Translations under genes and position numbers: made by a program | Assembly: GCA_937863505.1 (NCBI GenBank) | Contig: CALMGC010000254.1 | Span: 1 to 34,721, forward strand | Source: an uncultured Sphingomonadales bacterium | Lineage (GTDB): Bacteria > Pseudomonadota > Alphaproteobacteria > Sphingomonadales > Sphingomonadaceae | DNA: 34,721 bases | Direction of reading: 5' to 3' | The notes under the pieces: generated by a model | What the model saw: only the letters and a program-made list of their open reading frames with translations | Databases searched by the model: none | What the model was told of the DNA's origin: nothing | In this document: piece by piece, positions 22,672-30,398 of the stretch | How the letters are laid out: every line of letters starts with the position of its first letter | Position numbering within the stretch: position 1 is the stretch's first letter

Positions 22672-25613
22672 GCCACCACCTCCGCGCAGCGCGAGCAGAG
22701 CGCGCCGTCGATCGGCACCTCGGGGCGATGGCGCCAACAGCGGCCGCACTTCTGGAACTCGGTCCGGGTCACCGCCACGCCATCGCCGGGCGTGACTTTC
22801 GCGACGATGAACATCTCCGCCAGCGTCTCCGCGTCGAGCGGCGGATCGAGCACCGTCACCTCCGCCTCCAGGCTGGAGCGCACCTCCTTCGCGCGGCGCA
22901 GCGGCTCGATCGCCTCCGTCACCCGCGCGCGCTCGCGCCGTACCTGCGCCCAGCGCGCGGACAGGTCCTCGCCGGTCTGCTCCGGGAAGTCGGGCCATTC
23001 AAGGAAATGCACCGACCCGTCCTCGCTCGGGAACCGCGCCTGCCACACCTCCTCCGCCGTGAAGCACAGCACCGGCGCGGCATAGCGGACGAGCGCGTGG
23101 AACAGCGTGTCGAGCACCGTCCGGTACGCGCGCCGCTTCGGGTCGCTGGCGGCGTCGCAGTAGAGCGAATCCTTGCGCACGTCGAAGAAGAACGCGCTCA
23201 GGTCCTCGTTGGCGAAGTCGGTCAGCGCGCGGACATAGCGGTTGAACTCATAGGCCTGCGCCGCGCTCTTCAGTTCGCGGTCGAGCGCGGCGAGCAGGTG
23301 GAGAATGTAGCGTTCCAGCTCGGGCATGTCCGAGGGCTGGACCCGCTCCTCCTCCGCCCAGCCGTCGAGCGCGCCGAGCAGGTAGCGGAAGGTGTTGCGC
23401 AGCTTGCGATACGCGTCGGACGCGGTGGCGAGCACCTCCTTGCCGATCTTCACGTCGTCGAAATAGTCGCATGACGCCGCCCAGAGCCGCAGGATGTCCG
23501 CCCCCGCATCGCCGATCACCTTCAACGGATCGACGACGTTGCCGAGCGACTTCGACATCTTGCGCCCCTTGTCGTCGAGCGCGAACCCGTGCGTCAGCGC
23601 GGCCTTGTACGGCGCGCGCCCGCGCGTGCCGCACGACTCGAGCAGCGACGACTGAAACCAGCCGCGATGCTGGTCGGAGCCCTCGAGATACAGGTCCGCG
23701 CGCGCGTCGGGGCCATAGCGCGCCTCGACGGTGAAGACGTGCGTGGAGCCGGAGTCGAACCACACGTCGAGGATGTCGGTGACGACCTCGTAATCGGCGA
23801 GGTCGTACTCCGCGCCGAGCAGCGCGGCATGGTCGGCGGTGAACCACGCATCCGCGCCGGCCTGCCTAAACGCGGCGATGATGCGCGCATTGACGGCGGG
23901 GTCGGCGAGATACTCGCCCGTGCCGCGGTGGACGTAGAGCGCGATCGGCACCCCCCAGGCGCGCTGGCGCGAGATCACCCAGTCGGGGCGGCCCTCCACC
24001 ATCGAGCGTATGCGGTTCTCCGAGCGCGCGGGCACCCAGCGAGTGCGTTCGATCGCGTCAAGCGCGAGCCGGCGGAGGGTGGACGAGTTATCTCCCCTCC
24101 CGCTTGCGGGAGGGGTCGGGGGTGGGCCTGAGTCGAGCAGGTCCGCCCGTTCGGACAAGCCCGCCCCTAGCCCCTCCCGCAAGCGGGAGGGGGACTGCCC
24201 GCCCCCGTCCATCGGAATGAACCATTGCGGCGTCGCACGGAAGATCAGCTTCGCCTTGCTCCGCCAACTATGCGGATACGAGTGAGCATAATCATCGCTC
24301 GCCGCCAGCAACGCCCCCGCCCCGCGCAGGTCCGAACAGATCGGCCCATCGGACGCGACAAACTTCTTGTTGATGACGCTCCCCTGCCCGCCGAGCCACG
24401 CCCAGTCCGCGCGGTACATCCCCGCGCCGTCGACCGCGAACACCGGCTCGATCCCGGCGCTACGGCACAGCTCGAAATCATCCTCGCCATGATCGGGAGC
24501 CATGTGGACGAGGCCGGTGCCCGCGTCGGTGGTGACGAAGTCGCCGGGGAGGAACGGGCGCGGGCGGGCGAAGAAGCCGCCTAGGTTGTGCATCGGGTGG
24601 CGAGCGACGGCACCGGCGAGCTGCGAACCTTTGACCTTCCGAGGCTCATCCAGAGCCGCCTGCAACACTGAGAAAAGCGGCTCCTTGAGCAAGCCATCCG
24701 TGTGGAAAGGCGGCCACTTCTGCCCAGCAACACGCTCAACAAACTGTGTAAACAAGGGCTGTGCTATAAGATATTCACGCCAATCACCCGTCGCGGCATC
24801 AGACACACCGCCGATCAGAACGTATTCAATCTCCTCCCCATACGCGAGCGCCTGGTTCACCGGGATCGTCCATGGCGTCGTCGTCCAGATCACCGCATGC
24901 GCGCCGACCAGCTCCGGCGCGTTGGGGGCCTCGACGATCTCGAACGCCACGTCGATTTGCGTCGAGACGATGTCCTCATATTCCACCTCCGCCTCGGCGA
25001 GCGCGGTGCGTTCGACCGGCGACCACATCACCGGCTTCGCGCCACGGTACAGCTGGCCGCTTTCGGCGAACTTAAGGAACTCGCCCACGATCGCCGCCTC
25101 GGCTTGCGGGTCCATCGTCAGATACGGGTCGTCCCAGTCGCCCATCACCCCCAGCCGCTCGAACTCCCCCCGCTGCACCGCCACCCATTTGTCGGCATAG
25201 GCGCGGCACTCGGCGCGGAACTGCTCGACCGGCACCTCGTCCTTCGACTGCTTCTTGGCGCGATACGCCTCCTCGACCTTCCATTCGATTGGCAGCCCGT
25301 GGCAGTCCCAGCCGGGCACGAACGGCGCGTCCTTGCCCATCAGCGTGGCCGAGCGGACGACGATGTCCTTCAACACCTTGTTCATCGCATGGCCCATATG
25401 GATGTCGCCATTGGCGTAGGGCGGGCCGTCGTGAAGGATGAAGCGCTCACGCCCGGCGCGCTGCTCGCGGAGGCGATCGTACACGCCGATCCGCTTCCAC
25501 CGCTCCAGGATCGCGGGCTCCTTGGCCGCGAGCCCCGCCTTCATCGGGAAGTCGGTGCGGGGGAGGAAGACGGTGTCGCGGTAGTCGCGTTGGGGGTCGG
25601 GAGTGTCGGCCAT
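22668..25613 (-). CDS. ileS: Isoleucyl-tRNA synthetase with an in-frame repeat insertion
   Basis: A 981-residue class I synthetase charging tRNA-Ile. It has HMGH at 72-75 (HIGH motif), a CP1 editing domain (about 190-400, TTTPWTIPVNQALAYG), the Rossmann re-entry RATPQWFIPMD (about 459-469), KMSKS at 685-689, and a C-terminal zinc-binding segment KCGRCWRHRP...CSRCAEVV. About 42 residues (470-511) between the PMD and LRRLALDAIERTRW blocks have no counterpart in ordinary IleRS. They are rich in Gly, Pro, Ser and Arg and are encoded by a double-palindrome repeat (24094-24192). The frame remains open and the flanks align normally, so the gene is presumably functional; it is expected to be essential. 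I start it at the ATG at 25613, as the 13 codons further upstream are Pro-rich and unsupported. It overlaps lspA by four bases (GTGA). Confidence 0.95.
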   Translation of the reverse strand: MADTPDPQRDYRDTVFLPRTDFPMKAGLAAKEPAILERWKRIGVYDRLREQRAGRERFILHDGPPYANGDIHMGHAMNKVLKDIVVRSATLMGKDAPFVPGWDCHGLPIEWKVEEAYRAKKQSKDEVPVEQFRAECRAYADKWVAVQRGEFERLGVMGDWDDPYLTMDPQAEAAIVGEFLKFAESGQLYRGAKPVMWSPVERTALAEAEVEYEDIVSTQIDVAFEIVEAPNAPELVGAHAVIWTTTPWTIPVNQALAYGEEIEYVLIGGVSDAATGDWREYLIAQPLFTQFVERVAGQKWPPFHTDGLLKEPLFSVLQAALDEPRKVKGSQLAGAVARHPMHNLGGFFARPRPFLPGDFVTTDAGTGLVHMAPDHGEDDFELCRSAGIEPVFAVDGAGMYRADWAWLGGQGSVINKKFVASDGPICSDLRGAGALLAASDDYAHSYPHSWRSKAKLIFRATPQWFIPMDGGGQSPSRLREGLGAGLSERADLLDSGPPPTPPASGRGDNSSTLRRLALDAIERTRWVPARSENRIRSMVEGRPDWVISRQRAWGVPIALYVHRGTGEYLADPAVNARIIAAFRQAGADAWFTADHAALLGAEYDLADYEVVTDILDVWFDSGSTHVFTVEARYGPDARADLYLEGSDQHRGWFQSSLLESCGTRGRAPYKAALTHGFALDDKGRKMSKSLGNVVDPLKVIGDAGADILRLWAASCDYFDDVKIGKEVLATASDAYRKLRNTFRYLLGALDGWAEEERVQPSDMPELERYILHLLAALDRELKSAAQAYEFNRYVRALTDFANEDLSAFFFDVRKDSLYCDAASDPKRRAYRTVLDTLFHALVRYAAPVLCFTAEEVWQARFPSEDGSVHFLEWPDFPEQTGEDLSARWAQVRRERARVTEAIEPLRRAKEVRSSLEAEVTVLDPPLDAETLAEMFIVAKVTPGDGVAVTRTEFQKCGRCWRHRPEVPIDGALCSRCAEVVA
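24094..24192. repeat. 99-nt double-palindrome element inside ileS
   Basis: Two perfect 22-base palindromes flank a 55-base core. The first (24094-24115) has 10-base arms CCCCTCCCGC / GCGGGAGGGG with a TT centre; the second (24171-24192) has the same arms with AA, so it is the reverse complement of the first. The element is 99 nt, exactly 33 codons, and is read in frame as residues about 474-507 of IleRS. Elements with these ends are familiar as intergenic repeats in sphingomonad genomes; an intragenic copy is unusual. Confidence 0.85.
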
Positions 25614-25700
25614 GATGGGCGGGGGTGTAGCGGGCCAAGGCGCGCCCGTCACCCCGAAGCGGTCCGGCCCGAGGCGCGCTCCGACGTACCAGCCCCACTT

Positions 25701-25800
25701 CCGTCACCCCGGCCCCTGTGCCGGGGTCCAGTGTGGTGCGTGTACTCCCGACCGCGATGCGCGCACCGCGCTGGACCCCGGAACAAGTCCGGGGTGACGG
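25701..25800. repeat. Palindromic intergenic repeat (CCGTCACCCC/GGGGTGACGG ends)
   Basis: A 100-bp element between ribF and ileS with perfect 10-base terminal inverted repeats CCGTCACCCC (25701-25710) and GGGGTGACGG (25791-25800). Extended imperfect inner arms follow: CCGGGGTCCAG near 25721-25731 and CTGGACCCCGG near 25771-25781. Each half can also fold alone. A further lone copy of CCGTCACCCC lies at 25646-25655. It belongs with the repeats at 198-295 and 21683-21712. It sits upstream of ileS on the minus strand, so it may be transcribed from ribF into ileS. Confidence 0.7.
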
Positions 25801-25808
25801 TCGGGTTG

Positions 25809-26753
25809 TTATGCTCGGGCGGTGCTCGCGTTTCCCAACACCTCCCGCGCCCGCGCGCAATCCCTGTCCATCTGCGCCACCAGCGCCTCCAGCCCGTCGA
25901 ACTTCTCCTCAGGCCGGAGGTACTCGACCAGCTCCACCTCCAACCCTTGCCCGTACAGGTCGCCGGAGAAGTCGAAGAAATACGGCTCCAGCAATTCCTT
26001 GGGCGGCTCGAACTGCGGCCGCACACCGAGGTTCGCCGCGCCTTGCAGCACCCGCCCGTCCGCCAGCCGCCCGCGCACCGCGTAGATGCCGTAGGCTGGC
26101 CGCAGATACGCGCCCATGTCAAGGTTCGCGGTCGGGTAGCCGACCGTGCGGCCGACCTTATCGCCATGCTGCACCCAGCCCGCAATCGCCCAGGGCCGCG
26201 TTAGCAGCCGCGCCGCCTCCTGCGGGTTGCCCGCTTTCAGCGCCGCGCGGATGCGGCTCGACGACACGGGCGCGCCGTCCAGCGACACCGGCCCCACCGC
26301 CTCATGCGCAAAGCCGTGCAGATCGCCGAGCCGGGCGAGCACCCCGACATCGCCGCTCCGCGCAGCGCCGAAGGTGAAGTCCTCCCCGGTCACCATTCCC
26401 GCAACGCCGAGAAGTCCGACCAGCCGATCCGCCACAAACGCCTCCGCCGACAGCGCAGCCAACGCGGCATCGAAGCGGAACACCACCGCCGCGTCCGCCC
26501 CCGCGCGCTCGAACAGCCCGAGCCGTTGCTCGATCGTGGTCAGCCCGAACGGCGGCGTCTCGGGGCGAAAGAAGCGCACCGGATGCGGATCGAACGTCGC
26601 GACCAGCGCGGGACGACCCTCGGCGCGCGCGCGCGCAATCGCGCGGCCAACCACCGCCTGATGCCCGAGGTGGAACCCGTCGAAATTGCCGAGCGCGACC
26701 ACCCCGCCCCTGAGGTTCCCCGGCGCGACCGCGCCGCCGTCCAGCCGCTGCAT
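25809..26753 (-). CDS. ribF: Bifunctional riboflavin kinase / FAD synthetase
   Basis: A 314-residue two-domain enzyme making FMN from riboflavin and FAD from FMN. The N-terminal adenylyltransferase domain (about 15-180) shows the nucleotidyl-transferase motif ALGNFDGFHLGH, then ATFDPHPVRFF and the ISSTxIR equivalent VSSSRIRAAL. The C-terminal kinase domain (about 185-310) shows GWVQHGDKVGRTVGYPTANL, GIYAVRG and GVRPQF. The length matches E. coli RibF. It lies upstream of ileS on the same strand, the classical ribF-ileS-lspA arrangement, although about 195 bases including a repeat separate ribF from ileS here. Confidence 0.95.
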   Translation of the reverse strand: MQRLDGGAVAPGNLRGGVVALGNFDGFHLGHQAVVGRAIARARAEGRPALVATFDPHPVRFFRPETPPFGLTTIEQRLGLFERAGADAAVVFRFDAALAALSAEAFVADRLVGLLGVAGMVTGEDFTFGAARSGDVGVLARLGDLHGFAHEAVGPVSLDGAPVSSSRIRAALKAGNPQEAARLLTRPWAIAGWVQHGDKVGRTVGYPTANLDMGAYLRPAYGIYAVRGRLADGRVLQGAANLGVRPQFEPPKELLEPYFFDFSGDLYGQGLEVELVEYLRPEEKFDGLEALVAQMDRDCARAREVLGNASTARA

Positions 26754-26850
26754 GGGGCGGGTATAGGGAGGACGCGCCGACGCGGAAAGCCCTTAGCTTC
26801 TCACGCTTCCGGGCGCGAGCTGAGCAAAGTATCACCCCCCGGCCCTCTCT

Positions 26851-26938
26851 CCGTTCGTGCTGAGCTTGTCGAAGCACGGGGTCCACGCGCCGACGTTCGC
26901 GACTGAAGCCGGCCCTTCGACAAGCTCAAGGCGAACGG
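26851..26938. repeat. Inverted repeat of the CCGTTCG...CGAACGG type
   Basis: An 88-bp element in the gap between folA and ribF (26754-26954). The outer arms CCGTTCGTGCTGAGCTTGTC and the complementary stretch ending CTCAAGGCGAACGG pair imperfectly. GAGCTTGTCGAAG (26862-26874) pairs with CTTCGACAAGCTC (26915-26927). This is a repeat of a type common between genes in sphingomonads, different in sequence from the CCGTCA family. The rest of the gap shows nothing clear. Confidence 0.65.
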
Positions 26939-26954
26939 GTGTGGGGGATCAATC

Positions 26955-27422
26955 CTACGGGCGCTCTAGCGTCACAAACGCATGGCCTGGCGCGTCGCCC
27001 TCTGCCGGGTGCTCCTCCCGCCCCACCTCGCGCCAGCCCTCGAACGGCGGCACGACCGTGTCGCCCTCGAACGCGCGATGCACCTCGGTCAGCTCCACCC
27101 GGTCCGCCATGTCCAAGAACAGCGCGAACACCTCCGCCCCGCCGATCACCGACACGTCGCCGCCGGCAAGCGCCAGCGCCTCCTCGGCCGACCGCGCCAC
27201 CTCCGCCCCGGTCGCACGCCACCCCGGGTCGCGCGTCAGCACAATGTGCCGCCGCCCGGGCAGCGGGGCTGGGAAGCTCTCGAACGTCTTCCTCCCCATC
27301 ACCATCGGCTTGCCCAGCGTCAGCGCCTTGAAGCGCCTCAGGTCCGCCGGGAGCCGCCACGGCAAGCCCCCGTCGCGCCCGATCACCCCGTTGCTCGCCC
27401 GCGCCAGCACCAGCGTGATCAC
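26955..27422 (-). CDS. folA: Dihydrofolate reductase
   Basis: A 155-residue enzyme that reduces dihydrofolate to tetrahydrofolate with NADPH, renewing folate used by ThyA. Family features are LVLARASNGVIGRDGGLPWRLPADLRRFK with the substrate-binding D27, GKPMVMGRKTFESFP (cofactor binding), VLTRDP and VIGGAEVFALFL. The length is close to E. coli FolA (159). The start is a GTG that overlaps the stop of the hemerythrin gene (GTGA), so its translation is coupled to the upstream gene. thyA lies 1.5 kb away on the same strand. Confidence 0.95.
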   Translation of the reverse strand: MITLVLARASNGVIGRDGGLPWRLPADLRRFKALTLGKPMVMGRKTFESFPAPLPGRRHIVLTRDPGWRATGAEVARSAEEALALAGGDVSVIGGAEVFALFLDMADRVELTEVHRAFEGDTVVPPFEGWREVGREEHPAEGDAPGHAFVTLERP

Positions 27423-27937
27423 CCCGGCGCGTGCTCCTTGAGCCAGGTCTTCGGGTCCTTGTCGACCGCCTTCACGCCCATCAGATGCTCCGCCTCGTAG
27501 GCCGCGAAGCGGATGCCGAGTGCGTGGCGTTCCTCGACGCTCGCATGGCGGCGAAAGTCGGTCAGCCCCTGCCGCTCCTCCTCGGCGAGGTGATCCTCAT
27601 TCTCCTTGTTGCAGGCCTCTACCGCCTTTATCCAGGCATCGCTGCCGACCGGGTGCTGGTCTACCGCCTCGGCGGTGTCGCGGATCTTGTTGTGGTCCTT
27701 GATCGCGTCTTCGGTCTCCTCCTCGGCGGAGGGAGCATCGTTCGCGCCCGTGCCGATCTGCATCAGCCGGGGATAGAAGAACCGCTCCTCCGCCTCCGCA
27801 TGCGCGTCGAGCAGGTGATGGAGCCGTCCCCATATCGCGGACAGCGCGGGCGTGTCGCTCGGGTCGATCTCGTCGAGCAGCGCGAACAGTTTGCGCTGCT
27901 GGCCATGCTCGTCGAGGATCAGTTCGGTGATGTCCAT
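27419..27937 (-). CDS. Hemerythrin HHE domain protein
   Basis: A 172-residue helical protein of the HHE cation-binding family. Likely di-iron ligands are spread over four helices: H11 (ILDEHGQQRKLF), H40/H41 and H46 with E50 (LHHLLDAHAEAEERFF), IKDHNKIRD, and NEDHLAEEERQGL. An acidic loop (SAEEETEDA) separates helices 2 and 3. Members bind a di-iron centre and respond to or store oxygen or nitric oxide, or protect iron; a function specific to this protein is not known. It is the first gene of a coupled pair with folA. A short gap of 55 bases separates it from the alpha/beta-hydrolase gene upstream. Confidence 0.88.
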   Translation of the reverse strand: MDITELILDEHGQQRKLFALLDEIDPSDTPALSAIWGRLHHLLDAHAEAEERFFYPRLMQIGTGANDAPSAEEETEDAIKDHNKIRDTAEAVDQHPVGSDAWIKAVEACNKENEDHLAEEERQGLTDFRRHASVEERHALGIRFAAYEAEHLMGVKAVDKDPKTWLKEHAPG

Positions 27938-27992
27938 TGGTCGCTCCGTTTACGCCAGGTTAAGCGAACGCGCGCCCGCCCGGTTCCGCCGG

Positions 27993-28877
27993 TCAGCGCG
28001 TCGGATCATCGGCGCGGCCGAACATCGCCCGCCACTGGTCGGCGTAGCGCGGGTCGCGGATCGTGATCGCATGGTATGGATTGGGGTTGGCGGGCGACAC
28101 ACCGAGCGGCAGGTCGAGGTCGAACACGCGGATGTTCGCGGGCGGTATCGCGAGCGCGGCGTACGCCGCCTTGAGCAGGCCGACCGTTTTCTCGCGCGCA
28201 TGGTATTCCGTGAACCAGCGGTCGGGCGGCGTGGCGCTCAGGCGCGACAGCCACGGCGCGGGATGCCCGTCGCGCCCGGTCGAGTCCCACGGGCTCGAGA
28301 ACAGCACCACCCGCCGGACGCGATGCTGCTTGGCGATAAAGGCGGCCATCCCTGCGCCCTGCGACAGGCCGGACACGACGATCGCGTCCCAGCGCGGCCG
28401 GTCGCCGTCGAGATAACGCCCCCAGCCCTCGCGCGGCGCGGCGGCGTCGAGCGCGTGCAAGGCGGTGACCAGCCGCGCGACGATCCCTTCCGCGGGCGGG
28501 TTGGTGACAGGGCCGTCGCGACCGATCCCGTTCACCCGCGCTTCGCGAAACTTCGCCGCGCAGTCGGGGTCGGGGTCGCGCGGGCACAGCTGCGCCACCG
28601 CCGGCGCGTCGTCATATTCCAGCCCCAGCACCGGATAGCCCTGCCCCGCGACGACCCGGAGCAACCCGAGCGCGTTTTCCGGTCGCCCGTCCGTCCCCGG
28701 CATGAACACCACCAGCGGTGCGTCGGGGGCCGCGCCCGCCGGGTAGAGCGCGACATTATTCTCGGTGAACCGCGTCACCCCGGGGTCGGCGCTCGGCGAC
28801 ACCCGATGCTCGGCGACCTGCTGCGCCGCGAGCGCGGCGGACCCGAGCAGCAGGACGAACGCGAGGGGCCGCTTCAT
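27993..28877 (-). CDS. Secreted alpha/beta-hydrolase fold protein (VirJ/BPSS1187-like)
   Basis: A 294-residue protein with a signal peptide ([18 protein letters not shown]). The fold is suggested by [28 protein letters not shown] and the nucleophile elbow [11 protein letters not shown] with S172, followed by [11 protein letters not shown] late His (YHAITIRD) may complete the triad, and Cys pairs fit a periplasmic location. It resembles uncharacterised exported hydrolases near the AcvB/VirJ group; I would not assign a substrate. Its ATG overlaps the thyA stop (ATGA), making it the last gene of the prfB-thyA chain. Confidence 0.75.
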   Translation of the reverse strand: MKRPLAFVLLLGSAALAAQQVAEHRVSPSADPGVTRFTENNVALYPAGAAPDAPLVVFMPGTDGRPENALGLLRVVAGQGYPVLGLEYDDAPAVAQLCPRDPDPDCAAKFREARVNGIGRDGPVTNPPAEGIVARLVTALHALDAAAPREGWGRYLDGDRPRWDAIVVSGLSQGAGMAAFIAKQHRVRRVVLFSSPWDSTGRDGHPAPWLSRLSATPPDRWFTEYHAREKTVGLLKAAYAALAIPPANIRVFDLDLPLGVSPANPNPYHAITIRDPRYADQWRAMFGRADDPTR

Positions 28878-29668
28878 ACCGCCACCGGTGCCTTGATGTG
28901 CGGTTGTGGATGGTAATCCAGCAGCTCGAAATCGTCAGGCTGGTAGCCGTCGATGCTGTCGGGCCTGCGCTTGATATGGAGGCGCGGCAGCGGCCCCGGC
29001 GTCCGCGCCAGCTGCTCGCGCGCCTGATCGAGATGGTTGAGGTACAGGTGGCAGTCGCCGCCCGTCCAGATGAACTCGCCTGCTTCCAGCCCCGTCTGCT
29101 CGGCGAGCAGATGGGTGAGCAACGCATAGCTGGCGATGTTGAACGGTACGCCGAGGAAGATGTCCGCCGACCGCTGGTAGAGCTGGAGCGACAGCCGCCC
29201 GTTCGCGACATGGGTCTGGAACAGGCAATGACATGGCGCGAGCGCCATCCGGGGCAAGTCGCCGACGTTCCACGCGGACACGATCTGGCGGCGCGAGGCG
29301 GGGCTGGTCCTGATCTGCCCGATCAGCGCCGCGATCTGGTCGACGTGCCGTCCGTCGGCGGTCTCCCAATCGCGCCATTGCTTGCCGTATACCGGGCCGA
29401 GGTCGCCATTCTCGCGCGCCCACTCGTCCCAAATGCTGACCCGCTGATCGTGCAGCCAGCGCACATTGGTGTCGCCGCGCAGGAACCATAGCAGCTCGAC
29501 GATGATCGAGCGGAGGTGCAGCTTCTTGGTGGTCAGCGCGGGGAAGCCTAGCGCCAGGTCGAACCGCATCTGCGCGCCGAACACGGAGAGCGTACCGACG
29601 CCGGTCCGGTCGTCCTGCCGCGCGCCCGAGTCGAGTATGCGCCGCATCAGGTCGAGATATTGGCGCAA
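28874..29668 (-). CDS. thyA: Thymidylate synthase
   Basis: A 264-residue enzyme, identical in length to E. coli ThyA, that methylates dUMP to dTMP using methylene-tetrahydrofolate. Motifs are [18 protein letters not shown] (phosphate-binding Arg), [12 protein letters not shown], the catalytic C146 in LAPCHCLFQ, and [26 protein letters not shown]. An extra Cys follows at 148, where E. coli has Ala. It begins 4 bases after the stop of the methyltransferase gene and overlaps the hydrolase gene downstream by 4 bases. Confidence 0.97.
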   Translation of the reverse strand: MRQYLDLMRRILDSGARQDDRTGVGTLSVFGAQMRFDLALGFPALTTKKLHLRSIIVELLWFLRGDTNVRWLHDQRVSIWDEWARENGDLGPVYGKQWRDWETADGRHVDQIAALIGQIRTSPASRRQIVSAWNVGDLPRMALAPCHCLFQTHVANGRLSLQLYQRSADIFLGVPFNIASYALLTHLLAEQTGLEAGEFIWTGGDCHLYLNHLDQAREQLARTPGPLPRLHIKRRPDSIDGYQPDDFELLDYHPQPHIKAPVAV

Positions 29669-29672
29669 CCCG

Positions 29673-30398
29673 TCAGCTCCGCTGCGGCAGGCGACACGCC
29701 CTCATCGCGCCCGGCTGCGGGCGCGGGCCGACCGGGCGGAACGCGGCGAGATAGCCGCCCGCCTCGGGCATGTCGGTCAGCGACACGAGGCTGTAGCCGA
29801 CGGCGGCGAACTCGCATTTCAGCAGCGCGGGCGGGGTGCCGTGGAACTGCGTCTGTCGGTTGGCGTCGACGACGATCACCTCGCCATCGGGTTTGAGCGA
29901 GGGACGCATCCGCCACAGGAACTCGTACGGTTGCGCGATCTCGTGATACATGTGGATCATCAGCACACGGTCGAAGCTGTCGGCGGGCAGCTTCGGGTCC
30001 GCGACCGTGCCCAGCTGCACGCTGATGTTGTCGAGCGCCTGCCGCGCGACGCGCGCGGCGAGCTGGTCGGTGGTGTCGGGGATCACGTCTTCGGCCAATA
30101 CACGGCCGGTCTTGCCGACCTTGGTGGACAGGCGGATGGTGTAATACCCCTCGCCCGCGCCGATGTCGGCCACCGTCATGCCCGGCGCGATCCCGGCGCG
30201 CTTCATCACATCCGCCGCCTCGCCCGCGCGGTCGCGGTCGTCCTCGGTCGACCAGCGCGGCGAGACGATCGGCGCGACGGGGCGGTCAGGGGTGGGAAAC
30301 GGGCCGGGCTGTTGCGCCTGACGTTTGATGAGCGGCTTGGACCCATCGCACGCGGCAAGCAGGGCGAGCGTCAGCAGCGCGGCGCGGGCAATAGTCAT
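29673..30398 (-). CDS. Class I SAM-dependent methyltransferase with lipoprotein-like N-terminus
   Basis: A 241-residue protein. Residues 1-17 ([17 protein letters not shown]) look like a lipoprotein signal peptide with the lipidated Cys at 17. Residues about 60-225 form a Rossmann methyltransferase: motif [13 protein letters not shown] (76-87), motif II region VLAEDVIP, and [14 protein letters not shown] with a [11 protein letters not shown] motif. The start overlaps the prfB stop (ATGA), so the N-terminus is well supported. SAM is not known to be available in the periplasm, so either the leader is a cytoplasmic membrane anchor or the protein has another role. The substrate is unknown. It is directly followed by thyA. 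Confidence 0.82.
   Translation of the reverse strand: MTIARAALLTLALLAACDGSKPLIKRQAQQPGPFPTPDRPVAPIVSPRWSTEDDRDRAGEAADVMKRAGIAPGMTVADIGAGEGYYTIRLSTKVGKTGRVLAEDVIPDTTDQLAARVARQALDNISVQLGTVADPKLPADSFDRVLMIHMYHEIAQPYEFLWRMRPSLKPDGEVIVVDANRQTQFHGTPPALLKCEFAAVGYSLVSLTDMPEAGGYLAAFRPVGPRPQPGAMRACRLPQRS

Noticed and set aside
24094-24192. The ileS insert as an intein or a sequencing artefact
   Set aside because: Far too short for an intein and lacks splicing motifs; perfect double palindromes in frame are better explained by a repeat.
27938-27992. EcfG-like promoter for the hemerythrin gene (GGAAC then CGTT)
   Set aside because: The spacing is 12 bases, not 16-17.
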